Assembly: GCA_947630285.1 (NCBI GenBank)
Contig: CANRHD010000008.1
Location: 1 to 64,000 of the forward strand
DNA length: 64,000 bases
Origin: an uncultured Clostridia bacterium
GTDB lineage: Bacteria; Bacillota; Clostridia; Oscillospirales; Acutalibacteraceae
Reading direction: 5' to 3'
A program made the translations under genes and the position numbers. Positions 40,836 to 52,805 of the stretch are shown here, one piece after another. Each line of letters starts with the position of its first letter. Positions within the stretch are counted from its first letter, which is position 1. Under the pieces are notes generated by a model, which was not told the DNA's origin, made no database searches, and saw nothing but the letters and a program-made list of their open reading frames with translations.

Positions 40836-41924
40836 ATGTTTATTAACAGTCTTTCGATTTCGGATTTCAGAAATATTGATTATATTCAAATTTCGCCGTC
40901 TAAAAGCGTTAATATAATTTTCGGGGAAAACGCCCAGGGCAAAACCAACCTTATTGAAAGCATATGGCTTTTTACCGGCTGTAAAAGCTTCCGTTCAAAG
41001 CGTGACAGCGAGCTTGTCAGGTTTCAAAAGGAATACGCCAAAAACGAAATTAATTATTTTTCTTACGGCAGGGATCAAACCGCCCGGCTGATAATTGACA
41101 GGACAAGGCACGCCAAAAAAAACGGGGCTGAAATGAAAAGCCCATCACAGCTTATAGGCGAATTTTACGCCGTAATTTTTTCCCCCTCGCATCTGTGTTT
41201 AATTCAGGAGGGGCCGGTAAACAGAAGAAAATTTTTGGATACCGCCCTGTGTCAGTTAAGGCCCTTTTATGCAAAGGGTCTTGCAAGATATATGCACACG
41301 CTCGAGCAGAGAAACGCTTTGCTCAAAGATATTCAGTTTCATTCGGAGTTGTACGATACCCTTGACATTTGGGACGAAAAATTGGCCTCTTACGGTGCGG
41401 CCGTAGTTTGCGACAGAATTAAATATGTAAAGCTTTTGTCGGAAAACGCCGGTCAAATTTATAACGGTCTGTCGTCGGGCAGGGAAGCTTTAAGTATAGA
41501 ATATGTAAATAATATAGGGCTTTACAGCGAGGATTTTAACGAAATACAGGCATTTCTTTTAAAAAGATTGAGAGAAACTCGTCGGGAAGATATTTATAAC
41601 AAAATAACCGGCGTCGGCCCTCAAAGAGATGATTTGGATATTAAAATAAACGGAATTTCCGCAAGAAAATTCGGTTCTCAGGGTCAGCAGAGATCCTGTG
41701 CGCTGGCTCTGAAGCTCAGCGAAGCAAACATAATAAAGGAAAAAACCGGCGAAGAACCGGTAATTTTGCTTGATGATGTAATGAGCGAGCTTGATTTGAA
41801 CCGTCAGGACTATATTTTAAACCATCTTGACGGCAGGCAGGTATTTATAACCTGCTGTGACCCTACCGTTTTAAATTTGAGCGGAGGGAAAACATTTCAT
41901 ATCGAAAAAGGGTGTCTTATCTGA
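40836..41924 (+). CDS. recF: DNA replication and repair protein RecF
   Basis: 362 residues. SMC-like ATPase: Walker A IIFGENAQGKTNLIESIWLF, signature FGSQGQQRSCALALKLSEANI, Walker B PVILLDDVMSELDLNRQDYIL. It loads RecA on gapped DNA with RecO and RecR. RBS GGGGA. Its TGA overlaps the remB start by one base (TGATG). Confidence 0.97.
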   Translation: MFINSLSISDFRNIDYIQISPSKSVNIIFGENAQGKTNLIESIWLFTGCKSFRSKRDSELVRFQKEYAKNEINYFSYGRDQTARLIIDRTRHAKKNGAEMKSPSQLIGEFYAVIFSPSHLCLIQEGPVNRRKFLDTALCQLRPFYAKGLARYMHTLEQRNALLKDIQFHSELYDTLDIWDEKLASYGAAVVCDRIKYVKLLSENAGQIYNGLSSGREALSIEYVNNIGLYSEDFNEIQAFLLKRLRETRREDIYNKITGVGPQRDDLDIKINGISARKFGSQGQQRSCALALKLSEANIIKEKTGEEPVILLDDVMSELDLNRQDYILNHLDGRQVFITCCDPTVLNLSGGKTFHIEKGCLI

Positions 41925-42169
41925 TGTATCTGCAAATAGGTACGGAAAAATTTATAAAAGACAGCGATATTCTCGGAATTTTTGATCTTGACAACACGAC
42001 GGTTTCAAAGCAGACGAGGGAATACCTTAACTGCGCCGAGGCAAACGGGGAGGCCGTCGCCGTTTCTTACGATTTACCTAAATCTTTTATAGTTACGGTT
42101 GAGAAAAACAAAAAGACAGTTTATATTTCCGCTTATTCAACGACCACGCTGTTTAAGAGAATTGATTAA
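41924..42169 (+). CDS. remB: DUF370 protein RemB (YaaB)
   Basis: 81 residues, starting at the ATG that overlaps the recF TGA (the ORF-track start is four codons upstream and lies inside recF). MYLQIGTEKFIKDSDILGIFDLDNTTVSKQTREYLNCAEANGEAVAVSYDLPKSFIVT is the extracellular-matrix regulator RemA/RemB fold. In B. subtilis RemB has a supporting role in matrix gene control; position between recF and gyrB is conserved. Confidence 0.92.
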   Translation: MYLQIGTEKFIKDSDILGIFDLDNTTVSKQTREYLNCAEANGEAVAVSYDLPKSFIVTVEKNKKTVYISAYSTTTLFKRID

Positions 42170-42210
42170 TAAAGGGATTACAAAAACGCTTATATATCGT
42201 TTTTTAATAA

Positions 42211-44181
<1,971 letters not shown>

Positions 44182-44195
44182 AAAGAGGTAAAGAA

Positions 44196-46757
44196 ATGGC
44201 AGAGAAACACAATCACTCTTTGGGCGAATATATACCGCTTGAAGCACAAAACATAGTAAATGTTGAAATAAACAGGGAAATGCGTAATTCTTTCCTTGAT
44301 TATTCCATGTCTGTTATTACATCAAGAGCGCTTCCCGATGTTCGTGACGGCTTAAAGCCCGTTCACAGAAGAATACTTTACACGATGTATGAAAACAGTC
44401 TTTATCCCGACAAGCCTTACCGTAAATGCGCCGATACCGTCGGTTCGGTGCTGGGCAGATACCATCCGCACGGCGACGCTTCGGTTTACGACGCAATGGT
44501 TCGTTTGGCGCAGACCTTTTCAATGAGATATATACTCGTTGACGGGCACGGAAACTTCGGCTCCATTGACGGAGATCCGCCTGCCGCTTACCGTTATACG
44601 GAATCGAGAATGAGCAAAATTGCCCTTGAGATGCTCACAAACATCGACAGGGACACGGTTGATTTTACTACAAACTACGACGACCGTCTCAAAGAACCCA
44701 CCGTTCTGCCGTCGAGATACCCCAATCTTCTTGTAAACGGTTCAACGGGTATTGCGGTCGGTATGGCGACAAATATCCCCCCTCACAATATGGGCGAGGT
44801 CATTGACGGCATCTGCTGTGTAATCGACAATCCCGACGCCACGCTTGAGGAAATTATGGAACACATTAAGGGTCCCGATTTCCCGACGCAGGGCATAATT
44901 ATGGGTAAGGCCGGAATAAGGGCCGCCTACGCCACCGGCAGGGGAAAAATCACCCTCAGGGGCAGGGCGGAAATAGTTGAAAACGAGAAAAACGGAAAAT
45001 TCCAAATAATCATCACAGAGCTTCCCTATCAGGTAAACAAGGCCCGTCTAATCGAGTCGATGGCGGAGCTACACAAGGAAAAGAAAATCGAGGGTATGTC
45101 GGATATAAACGATTACTCCTCACAGCGCGGCGGCGGCATCAGAATAGTTATTGACTTAAAGCGCGACGCAAATCCGCAGGTCATTTTAAACCAGCTTTAT
45201 CAGATGACGCAGCTTCAAATTTCTTACGGTATAATTCAGCTTGCCCTTGTAAACGGCGAGCCGAAAATCCTTACCCTTAAAGAAATAATCGAGCAGTATA
45301 TCAAATTCCAGTGTGAGGTCATTACAAGGAGAACCCGTTACGATCTCAAAAAGGCTCAGGCGAGGGAGCATATCCTTGAGGGTCTTGCCAGGGCCATTGA
45401 TATTGTTGACGATATAATTGCCACGATCCGTGCCTGCAAAGGCGGAAAGCCCGAGGCAAAGGCGGCAATTATGGAAAAATTCGGTTTTGACGACCCACAG
45501 GCGACGGCAATCGTCAATTTCCAGTTGGGACAGCTTGCAGGTCTTGAAATTAACAAAATAATCAGCGAACGGGACGAATTAAGGCAGAAGATAAGCGAAT
45601 ACCTTGAAATTCTCTCTTCCGAGGCCAGGGTTAAGGAAATTGTAAAGACGGAGCTTTCCGCCCTTGGACAGAAATTTGCCGACGAGAGAAAGACGGAAAT
45701 TTCAAGCGTCGCCGGCGAGGTTGACATAGAGGACCTTATACCCGAGGAGGACTGCGTTTACACTCTCACAAAAATGGGATATATCAAACGCCAGTCGGCT
45801 TCCGCATACCAGAGCCAGCGCAGAGGCGGCAAGGGCATTAAGGGTATGTCAAGGCGTGAGGAGGACTATGCGGAAACAATGTTCACCTGCTCCTCGCACG
45901 ACTATATTATGTTCTTTACCTCCCTTGGCAAGGTCTACAGGCTTAAAGGATATGAAATTCCCGAGGGCAGCCGTTCAAGCAAGGGTATGAATGTTGTAAA
46001 CATTTTACCCATTGAGGCAAACGAAAAAATAACGGCGATGATCCGTGTGCCCGATTTTAACGAAGAAGAAAATTATTATCTGTGTATGCTGACGCTAAAC
46101 GGCATCATTAAGAGAACGCCTCTCAACGCCTACCGCAATATACGCAAAACGGGCATTTTGGCGATTAATCTTGACGAGGGCGACGAGCTTCGCTGGGTTG
46201 CGCTTACGGACGGCACAAGGGATATTATGGTAGCAACAAAGCACGGCTTTGCAATAACCTTTAACGAAGCGGACGCCAGGGTAATCGGCAGGACCGCAAG
46301 GGGAGTTAAGGCCATAGCGCTCAGAAGCGGCGACAGGGTAACGGGTATGTGTATTCTTGACCCGAGCAAAAAGGTTCTCACCGTTTCCGAAACGGGATAC
46401 GGCAGAAGAAGCACCATTGACAATTACCGTGTTCAGAACAGGGGCGGCAAGGGAATTACAAACTATAAGACGGAGCTTTACGGTGATGTCACCGCAGTTT
46501 CGATGATTGACGACGACCAGGATATTATCATAATTTCCTCCGACGGTATAATCATAAGAATAAAGGCGTCCGATATAAGCACTTTCTCAAGAACATCAAA
46601 GGGCGTCAGGGTAATGAGGGTGTCAAACGGCGAAAAGGTTGCCGCATTCTCCATAGTTGACCATGACGACGGGGAGGAGCTTACCGAGGTTAAAGACGCC
46701 GTCGGGGAGACTTCGGATAATTCCGAAAACGCCGAAAACGCCGAAAGCGGCGAATAA
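44196..46757 (+). CDS. gyrA: DNA gyrase subunit A
   Basis: 853 residues. Breakage-reunion domain with catalytic Tyr near 134 ([12 protein letters not shown]), then a C-terminal pinwheel with the GyrA box-like [10 protein letters not shown] (about 545) and repeats such as [17 protein letters not shown]. The quinolone-determining region reads [18 protein letters not shown], so Ala95 takes the place of E. coli Ser83, as in mycobacteria, while Asp99 (Asp87) is kept. The last 25 residues are acidic ([13 protein letters not shown]). RBS AGAGG. Gap of 14 bases from gyrB, so the two are co-expressed. Confidence 0.98.
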   Translation: MAEKHNHSLGEYIPLEAQNIVNVEINREMRNSFLDYSMSVITSRALPDVRDGLKPVHRRILYTMYENSLYPDKPYRKCADTVGSVLGRYHPHGDASVYDAMVRLAQTFSMRYILVDGHGNFGSIDGDPPAAYRYTESRMSKIALEMLTNIDRDTVDFTTNYDDRLKEPTVLPSRYPNLLVNGSTGIAVGMATNIPPHNMGEVIDGICCVIDNPDATLEEIMEHIKGPDFPTQGIIMGKAGIRAAYATGRGKITLRGRAEIVENEKNGKFQIIITELPYQVNKARLIESMAELHKEKKIEGMSDINDYSSQRGGGIRIVIDLKRDANPQVILNQLYQMTQLQISYGIIQLALVNGEPKILTLKEIIEQYIKFQCEVITRRTRYDLKKAQAREHILEGLARAIDIVDDIIATIRACKGGKPEAKAAIMEKFGFDDPQATAIVNFQLGQLAGLEINKIISERDELRQKISEYLEILSSEARVKEIVKTELSALGQKFADERKTEISSVAGEVDIEDLIPEEDCVYTLTKMGYIKRQSASAYQSQRRGGKGIKGMSRREEDYAETMFTCSSHDYIMFFTSLGKVYRLKGYEIPEGSRSSKGMNVVNILPIEANEKITAMIRVPDFNEEENYYLCMLTLNGIIKRTPLNAYRNIRKTGILAINLDEGDELRWVALTDGTRDIMVATKHGFAITFNEADARVIGRTARGVKAIALRSGDRVTGMCILDPSKKVLTVSETGYGRRSTIDNYRVQNRGGKGITNYKTELYGDVTAVSMIDDDQDIIIISSDGIIIRIKASDISTFSRTSKGVRVMRVSNGEKVAAFSIVDHDDGEELTEVKDAVGETSDNSENAENAESGE

Positions 46758-46842
46758 TGATACAGTTTGTTTTTTCTTTGGTAACAAATTGTTAATTTTA
46801 AAGTGATATATTTTTTCAAAACAGATAAAAGGGAAAAGATAT

Positions 46843-47859
46843 ATGTTTTATCAGCAAAATTATGATTATCAGCGGTTTATGGCATATAAGCAAAGCGAAA
46901 AAAGGAGGCTTTCCGCAATAGGAAGAACCTGCGGAATGTCCGTAGTGGCGTTTTCGGTTTCGGGCGTGTTGATAGGCTTTTTGCTCGGCCTTTTGTTCCT
47001 GCGTATAAAGAGCCTCGCAAGGCTTTATTACGGTGATCCGAACTTTGTCACCCTGCTTGAGGGCATACTTTCTTTGGTAACCCTGTTTTTGCCGTTTTTG
47101 GCGGCCTATTCGTCGCTCAAAAAAAGGCGGCTGTTGAAAGAGCTTCCGTTTGCAAGGCCGAGGGACGCAAAGGATTTTATCCTGCTTATCCCCATAGCGT
47201 TTATGATATGTATTTTGGGCAATATGTTTACGGGCGCATTTTCACAGGCGGTAAATTCCCTGTTCGGCATAGAATTTATCCAGCCCGACGATAACTCGGA
47301 CTACACCACCGTTACGGGGGCGCTGATTTCTCTGTTTTCGTCTGCGCTCATTCCGGCTTTTTCGGAGGAATTTGCCATAAGGGGCGTAGTGCTCCAGTCG
47401 CTGAGAAAATACGGCGACGGCTATGCAATTTTAATGTCGTCGTTCGTCTTTGCGCTCATGCACGGCAATATGATTCAGATACCCTTTGCGTTTATCGCCG
47501 GCATAGGGCTCGGCTATATCGCAATAAAGACGCACAGTCTGTGGACGGGAATTTTGGTGCATTTTCTTAACAATGCTTTTGCGGTATTGTTAATGTGCCT
47601 GTCCGAAAGGCTGTCGAGCGGAGCGTATTTTCTGTTTGTGGAAGTGTCGTATGCGGTTATATTTGTCATCGGCGTAATTTGCTGCGTGCTGTTTTACCTT
47701 AAAAACGGGAACGCTCTGTCGCATCTGTCACGGGGCAGGGTGAGCTGTCTTGGGACAAATGAAAAAATTACGGGCTTTTTGGGTAATATGCCCATGCTGT
47801 GCGCTATGATAATACTTTTGGTTCGCACGGCTACCTATATTAAGACGATAAATGGATAA
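46843..47859 (+). CDS. CPBP family intramembrane protease
   Basis: 338 residues with about eight hydrophobic helices. The CPBP/Abi motifs are complete: FSEEFAIRGVVLQSL (EExxxR), FVFALMHGNMIQIPFAFIAGIGLG and VHFLNNAFAVL. Family members cleave prenylated or small peptides (Rce1-like) or act in bacteriocin self-immunity. No bacteriocin gene is next to it. Overlaps tadA by eight bases. Possible terminator of gyrA at 46762-46792 lies upstream. Confidence 0.9.
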   Translation: MFYQQNYDYQRFMAYKQSEKRRLSAIGRTCGMSVVAFSVSGVLIGFLLGLLFLRIKSLARLYYGDPNFVTLLEGILSLVTLFLPFLAAYSSLKKRRLLKELPFARPRDAKDFILLIPIAFMICILGNMFTGAFSQAVNSLFGIEFIQPDDNSDYTTVTGALISLFSSALIPAFSEEFAIRGVVLQSLRKYGDGYAILMSSFVFALMHGNMIQIPFAFIAGIGLGYIAIKTHSLWTGILVHFLNNAFAVLLMCLSERLSSGAYFLFVEVSYAVIFVIGVICCVLFYLKNGNALSHLSRGRVSCLGTNEKITGFLGNMPMLCAMIILLVRTATYIKTING

Positions 47860-48304
47860 ATTTGATTTTATGAGGCTTGCCCTCGAACAGGCAAAAAAAG
47901 CATATGACGAGGGCGAGGTTCCCGTAGGAGCCGTAATCGTCAGAAAAGGCGAGGTCGTTTCCACGGGAAGGAACCGCAGGGAAAAGGAAAAAAACGCTCT
48001 GTGCCACGCCGAGCTGGAGGCAATAGCTTCCGCCTGTAAAAAGCTTGGCGGCTGGCGGCTTTGGGAGTGCGAAATGTTCGTCACCCTTGAGCCCTGTCCG
48101 ATGTGCGCAGGGGCGGCAATCAATTCAAGGCTGATTAAGCTTACATACGGCGCAAGGGATTATAAAAACGGTGCGGTGGAGTCGGTTGGGCAAATGTTCA
48201 GCCTGCCTTTTACGCATATACCCGAAATTGAGGGCGGCGTATTGGAAGAGGAGTGTTCCGGCATACTTTCGGATTTTTTTAAAAAGCTCAGGCAGGATAA
48301 ATAG
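47852..48304 (+). CDS. tadA: tRNA(Arg) adenosine-34 deaminase
   Basis: 150 residues. Zinc deaminase motifs NALCHAELEAIASACK (HAE) and LEPCPMCAGAAINSRL (PCxxC). It converts A34 to inosine in tRNA-Arg(ACG). Translation overlaps the CPBP gene. A stem GAAAACAG/CTGCTTTTC at 48309-48334 followed by TCCCTTTTT may end the transcript. Confidence 0.95.
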   Translation: MDKFDFMRLALEQAKKAYDEGEVPVGAVIVRKGEVVSTGRNRREKEKNALCHAELEAIASACKKLGGWRLWECEMFVTLEPCPMCAGAAINSRLIKLTYGARDYKNGAVESVGQMFSLPFTHIPEIEGGVLEEECSGILSDFFKKLRQDK

Positions 48305-48405
48305 AGCCAGAAAACAGCCGAAAGGGACTGCTTTTCTCCCTTTTTATTTTTGCGGCAAACGGACGGCAAAGGTCTTTTTGTTCGGTTTGAAAGGAGATTT
48401 TATCA

Positions 48406-49221
48406 ATGAGTGAGTGTAATCACGATTGTTCAAGCTGTTCTTCAAAATGCAGTGAGGAAAAGCAGGATATGAGACTGCCTGCAAACGAGTACAGCAGTGT
48501 AAAAAAGGTCATAGGCGTTGTCAGCGGCAAAGGCGGAGTGGGCAAAAGCACGGTAACCTCTCTGCTTGCGGTTGCGGCGCAGGCAAAGGGCTTACAGACA
48601 GCCATACTTGACGCCGATGTTACAGGCCCGTCAATTCCCAAGGCCTTCGGCGTAAATCAGAGGGCGCAGGGCGACGAACAGGGGCTTTTCCCTGTCGAAA
48701 CAAAGCTCGGCATTAGAATAATGAGCGTAAATCTTTTGCTTGAAAAGGAGGACGCTCCCGTTGTCTGGAGAGGTCCCGTAATTTCCGGCATTATCAATCA
48801 GTTTTGGCAGGAGGTTGTCTGGGGCGATGTTGACTGTATGTTTGTCGATATGCCTCCCGGCACGGGCGATGTTCCGCTCACCGTTTTCCAGGGGCTTCCG
48901 CTTGACGGCATTGTAATTGTCACAACTCCGCAGGACCTTGTTACAATGATTGTAAAAAAGGCCTATAATATGGCTAAGCTTATGAATATACCGATTTTGG
49001 GCATTATCGAAAATATGAGCTATTTTGAATGTCCCGACTGCGGCAGGAAGCATGAGATTTTCGGCAAGAGCAAAATAGAGGAAACCGCAAAGGAGCTTGG
49101 GGTTCCCGTTCTTGCCCGTTTGCCTGTTGACCCGAAAACGGCGGGACTTGTCGATAAGGGCGCAGTAGAGCTTGCCGATACCGATATTTTAAACCCGATT
49201 ATAGATAAATTGGCAGATTAA
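48406..49221 (+). CDS. mrp: Mrp/NBP35-type iron-sulfur cluster carrier ATPase
   Basis: 271 residues. Cys-rich N-terminus (CNHDCSSCSSKC) as in Nbp35-type proteins, P-loop VVSGKGGVGKSTVTSLLA (about 41-48), DADVTGPSIPKAFG, DMPPGTGDVPLTV, and a C-terminal cluster-binding CPDC (YFECPDCGRKHEIFG). It probably assembles or transfers 4Fe-4S clusters. The N-terminal cysteine cluster together with the C-terminal CPDC is the eukaryotic/clostridial arrangement. RBS AAAGGAG. Followed by a good terminator. Confidence 0.92.
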   Translation: MSECNHDCSSCSSKCSEEKQDMRLPANEYSSVKKVIGVVSGKGGVGKSTVTSLLAVAAQAKGLQTAILDADVTGPSIPKAFGVNQRAQGDEQGLFPVETKLGIRIMSVNLLLEKEDAPVVWRGPVISGIINQFWQEVVWGDVDCMFVDMPPGTGDVPLTVFQGLPLDGIVIVTTPQDLVTMIVKKAYNMAKLMNIPILGIIENMSYFECPDCGRKHEIFGKSKIEETAKELGVPVLARLPVDPKTAGLVDKGAVELADTDILNPIIDKLAD

Positions 49222-49236
49222 ATAAAAATTTAAGAT

Positions 49237-49267
49237 AAACACCTGTAATATTTACGGGTGTTTTTTA
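49237..49267 (+). terminator. Terminator of mrp
   Basis: AACACC...GGTGTT stem with GTAA/TTAC and a TTTTTT run. Confidence 0.8.
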
Positions 49268-49275
49268 AATATCTA

Positions 49276-49305
49276 TTGAATTAACAGGTAATTAAATGTT
49301 ATAAT
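49276..49305 (+). promoter_or_regulatory. Promoter of the glyA-to-galU run
   Basis: TTGAAT (49276-49281), 18 bases, TATAAT (49300-49305). Transcription starts near 49312. Confidence 0.7.
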
Positions 49306-49360
49306 CTACTGTGTAAAATGGACAGATATGTATTTTTCTAAAGAAAGGAATTTTCAGCAA

Positions 49361-50611
49361 ATGTATAATGAGGTCTTTAATTCGGCGGAATTTGTTTCAC
49401 GCTTTGACGCCGAGGTCGGCGAGGCAATGGGAGAGGAGCTTGCAAGGCAGAAGAGAAACATTGAGCTTATCGCAAGCGAAAACATTGTTTCTCCGGCGGT
49501 TATGGCGGCAATGGGCAGCGTGCTTACAAACAAGTACGCCGAGGGTTACCCGGCTCACCGTTACTACGGCGGCTGCGAATGTGTTGACATTGTGGAAAAC
49601 ATCGCTATTGAAAGGGTTAAAAAGCTGTTTTCGGCAAACTATGCCAATGTTCAGCCCCATTCGGGCGCACAGGCAAACATTGCGGTTTACTTTGCGCTTC
49701 TTGAACCGGGCGACACGGTAATGGGTATGAATCTTAACGAGGGCGGCCACTTGACTCACGGCAGTCCCGTCAATATGTCGGGCAAATACTTTAACTTTGT
49801 CCCCTACGGCATAAACGGGGACGGTTTTCTCGACTATGACGCATTGGAGAAAAAGGCAAAGGAGTGCAAACCCAAGCTTATCGTGGCAGGCGCTTCGGCT
49901 TATCCGAGAATAATTGATTTTAAACGCATTTCACAGATAGCCAAGGAGGTCGGCGCATATCTTATGGTTGATATGGCGCACATTGCCGGCCTTATCGCCG
50001 CAGGGCTTCACCCGTCGCCCGTACCGTATGCCGATGTCGTCACCTCGACAACTCACAAAACCCTGAGGGGTCCGAGGGGCGGCCTTATTCTCACAAACGA
50101 CGAGGAATTGGGCAAGAAATTTAACAAGGCGATTTTCCCGGGAACTCAGGGCGGTCCGCTTATGCACATTATTGCCGGCAAGGCCGTCTGCTTCGGCGAG
50201 GCCCTTAAACCCGAATTTAAGGAATATCAGCAAAGGGTCATTGACAACTGCCAAGCGCTTGCAAAGGCCATGCTTGACAACGGCTTTAACCTTGTTTCGG
50301 GCGGAAGCGACAATCACCTTATGCTTGTCGATCTGCGCTCAAAGCACATTACGGGCAAGGAGCTTGAACAGAGGCTTGACAAGGTATTTATCACGGCAAA
50401 CAAGAACGCAATCCCGAACGACCCCGAAAAGCCGTTTGTCACAAGCGGTCTTAGGCTCGGAACGCCTGCCGTTACAACGAGGGGCTTCGGTGCGCAGGAA
50501 ATGGTTAAAATCGCAGAATACATTTCCCTTGCCGCAACGGATTTTGACGCCAAGGCGGATTACATACGCAGCGGCGTTACGGAGATTTGCAATAAATATA
50601 CTCTTTATTAA
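49361..50611 (+). CDS. glyA: Serine hydroxymethyltransferase
   Basis: 416 residues, the usual length, from the ATG at 49361 (AAAGGA lies about 11 bases upstream). The ORF-track start at 49328 has no RBS and would leave a leader of only about 16 bases. PLP lysine in [18 protein letters not shown] (about 233), [34 protein letters not shown] at the N-terminus. It interconverts serine and glycine while loading tetrahydrofolate, the main one-carbon source. First gene of a run reaching galU. Confidence 0.97.
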   Translation: MYNEVFNSAEFVSRFDAEVGEAMGEELARQKRNIELIASENIVSPAVMAAMGSVLTNKYAEGYPAHRYYGGCECVDIVENIAIERVKKLFSANYANVQPHSGAQANIAVYFALLEPGDTVMGMNLNEGGHLTHGSPVNMSGKYFNFVPYGINGDGFLDYDALEKKAKECKPKLIVAGASAYPRIIDFKRISQIAKEVGAYLMVDMAHIAGLIAAGLHPSPVPYADVVTSTTHKTLRGPRGGLILTNDEELGKKFNKAIFPGTQGGPLMHIIAGKAVCFGEALKPEFKEYQQRVIDNCQALAKAMLDNGFNLVSGGSDNHLMLVDLRSKHITGKELEQRLDKVFITANKNAIPNDPEKPFVTSGLRLGTPAVTTRGFGAQEMVKIAEYISLAATDFDAKADYIRSGVTEICNKYTLY

Positions 50612-50688
50612 TACAGCTTTAATCCGCATTTCGGCAGGCATTTGATTTTGCCGTAAAACGGCTGTACCGCAGGAAAGGGAGGTTCGTT

Positions 50689-51525
50689 ATGAGGTTTACA
50701 AAAATGCACGGCGCAGGCAACGACTATATTTATGTCAACTGCTTTAAAGAGAGCGTGAAAAATCCCGAAAAATTTTCCGTCAAGGTAAGCGACAGGCATT
50801 TCGGCGTCGGTTCGGACGGCCTTGTGCTTATTTGCCCGAGTGAGGTCGCCGATTTTAAAATGGCGATGTATAATGCCGACGGCTCGCAGGGCAAAATGTG
50901 CGGAAACGCCGCCCGATGCGTTGCCAAATATGTTTACGACAACAAAATGACGGACAAGAAAAATATTTCACTCGAAACCCTCAGCGGAATTAAGTATATT
51001 GAGCTTCGGGTTGAAAACTCTGTTGCCGTTGCCGCAAAGGTGAATATGGGAAGCCCCATATTAAAGGGCAGGGAAATCCCCACAAAATTTGACGGCGACA
51101 CGGTTGTTAGACAAAAATTAACTATCGGCGAAAAAGAATACGAGGTCACCTGCGTTTCCATGGGAAATCCTCACTGCGTGGTGTTTGTTGACGATGTAAA
51201 CGGGCTTGAGCTTGAGAAAATCGGCCCCCTGTTTGAGAACTGCGAGGCGTTCCCCGAAAGGATAAACACGGAGTTTGTCCGCATTGTAAGCGACAGAGAG
51301 TTTGATATGAGGGTCTGGGAACGGGGCTCCGGAGAAACTCTCGCCTGCGGAACGGGGGCGTGCGCCTCTGCGGTGGCTTCGGTACTTAACGGTTACTGCG
51401 GCAGGGACACGGATATAAAGGTAAATTTGAGAGGCGGAACTCTTTATATAAATTGGAGCGCCGGGGGCGATGTTTTTATGACGGGCCCGGCCGAAAAAAT
51501 TTGCGACGGAGAAACAGAAGAATAA
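50689..51525 (+). CDS. dapF: Diaminopimelate epimerase
   Basis: 278 residues. Catalytic cysteines in KMCGNAARCVAKYVYD (about 70-76) and TLACGTGACASAVAS (about 219). N-terminus MRFTKMHGAGNDYIYVNC is the family signature. It converts LL- to meso-diaminopimelate for peptidoglycan and lysine. RBS GGGAGG. Placed 18 bases before dapL, so the two last steps of the aminotransferase variant of the pathway are together. Confidence 0.97.
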   Translation: MRFTKMHGAGNDYIYVNCFKESVKNPEKFSVKVSDRHFGVGSDGLVLICPSEVADFKMAMYNADGSQGKMCGNAARCVAKYVYDNKMTDKKNISLETLSGIKYIELRVENSVAVAAKVNMGSPILKGREIPTKFDGDTVVRQKLTIGEKEYEVTCVSMGNPHCVVFVDDVNGLELEKIGPLFENCEAFPERINTEFVRIVSDREFDMRVWERGSGETLACGTGACASAVASVLNGYCGRDTDIKVNLRGGTLYINWSAGGDVFMTGPAEKICDGETEE

Positions 51526-51543
51526 AACAGACGGAGGAAGATT

Positions 51544-52767
51544 ATGAAAATTAACGAAAACTTTTTAAAAATCGAAAGCAGTTATCTTTTTTCAAACATA
51601 GCAAAAAAGGTTAAGGAATATTCGCAGGCAAACCCCGAAAAGGCCAAAAACATAATAAGGCTCGGAATAGGCGATGTAACCCGTCCTCTTGCGCCGGCCT
51701 GCATCGAGGCCATGCACAAGGCCGTAGACGAGATGTCAAGGGGCGAGACCTTCAGGGGCTATCCGCCGGAGTACGGCTATGATTTTTTGCTTGAGGCGAT
51801 AAGGGACAACGATTATAAGGCGAGGGGCGTGGAAATTGATGTCTCCGAGATATTCGTAAGCGACGGCGCAAAGAGCGACACGGGAAATATCGGCGATATT
51901 TTCTCGCTTCAAAACAAGGTTGCCATCTGCGATCCAGTTTACCCCGTTTATGTTGACACAAATGTTATGTCCGGCCGTTCGGGGGATAAAAAGGACGGAA
52001 AATGGTCAAACATTTACTATATGCCCTGCCTTGCGGAGAATAATTTTCTTCCCCGTATTCCCGAGGAAAAGGTGGATTTGATTTACCTTTGCTTCCCCAA
52101 CAATCCCACGGGTATGGCGATTACAAAGGAACAGCTTAAAAAGTGGGTTGACTACGCAAACGAAAACAATGCGGTAATACTCTATGACGCCGCCTATGAG
52201 GCGTTTATAACCGAGGACGATGTACCGCATACGATTTATGAAATAGAGGGCGCAAAAACCTGCGCCATTGAGTTTAAATCATTTTCCAAAACAGCCGGCT
52301 TTACGGGCGTGCGCTGCGGCTACACGGTTGTTCCGCACGAGCTGAAGACTGCCGACGGCGCTGAGCTCAACAAGCTTTGGGCAAGGCGTCAGGCGACAAA
52401 ATTCAACGGCGTTTCCTACATAACGCAGAGAGCTGCCGAAGCTGTCTATTCACCGCAGGGCAAACAGCAGGTAAGGGAAATAATCAGCTATTATCAGCAT
52501 AACGCCAAGACAATTTACGAGGGACTTAAATCCTGCGGCTTCGAGGTCTACGGTGCAAAAAATTCCCCCTATGTATGGCTTAAAACGCCCGAAAATATGG
52601 GAAGCTGGGAGTTCTTTGATATGCTTCTTGACAAATTGCAGGTGGTAGGCACTCCCGGCGAGGGCTTCGGCCCCAACGGCGAGGGATACTTCAGGCTCAC
52701 CGCATTCGGCTCCAGGGAAAATACCGAGAAAGCGGTCGAGAGGATTAAAAATTATTTTGCAAAATAA
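51544..52767 (+). CDS. dapL: LL-diaminopimelate aminotransferase
   Basis: 407 residues. [51 protein letters not shown] and [15 protein letters not shown] are DapL signatures; PLP lysine in [21 protein letters not shown]. It makes LL-DAP from tetrahydrodipicolinate and glutamate in one step, without succinylated or acetylated intermediates. RBS GGAGG. Typical of many Clostridia. Confidence 0.96.
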   Translation: MKINENFLKIESSYLFSNIAKKVKEYSQANPEKAKNIIRLGIGDVTRPLAPACIEAMHKAVDEMSRGETFRGYPPEYGYDFLLEAIRDNDYKARGVEIDVSEIFVSDGAKSDTGNIGDIFSLQNKVAICDPVYPVYVDTNVMSGRSGDKKDGKWSNIYYMPCLAENNFLPRIPEEKVDLIYLCFPNNPTGMAITKEQLKKWVDYANENNAVILYDAAYEAFITEDDVPHTIYEIEGAKTCAIEFKSFSKTAGFTGVRCGYTVVPHELKTADGAELNKLWARRQATKFNGVSYITQRAAEAVYSPQGKQQVREIISYYQHNAKTIYEGLKSCGFEVYGAKNSPYVWLKTPENMGSWEFFDMLLDKLQVVGTPGEGFGPNGEGYFRLTAFGSRENTEKAVERIKNYFAK

Positions 52768-52805
52768 CTTTTGCTTTTGGAAAGACTAAACAAAAGGAGA
52801 ATATG

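Noticed and set aside
49368-50645. Overlapping ORFs in glyA
   Set aside because: Shadows in the +2 frame of a conserved SHMT gene.
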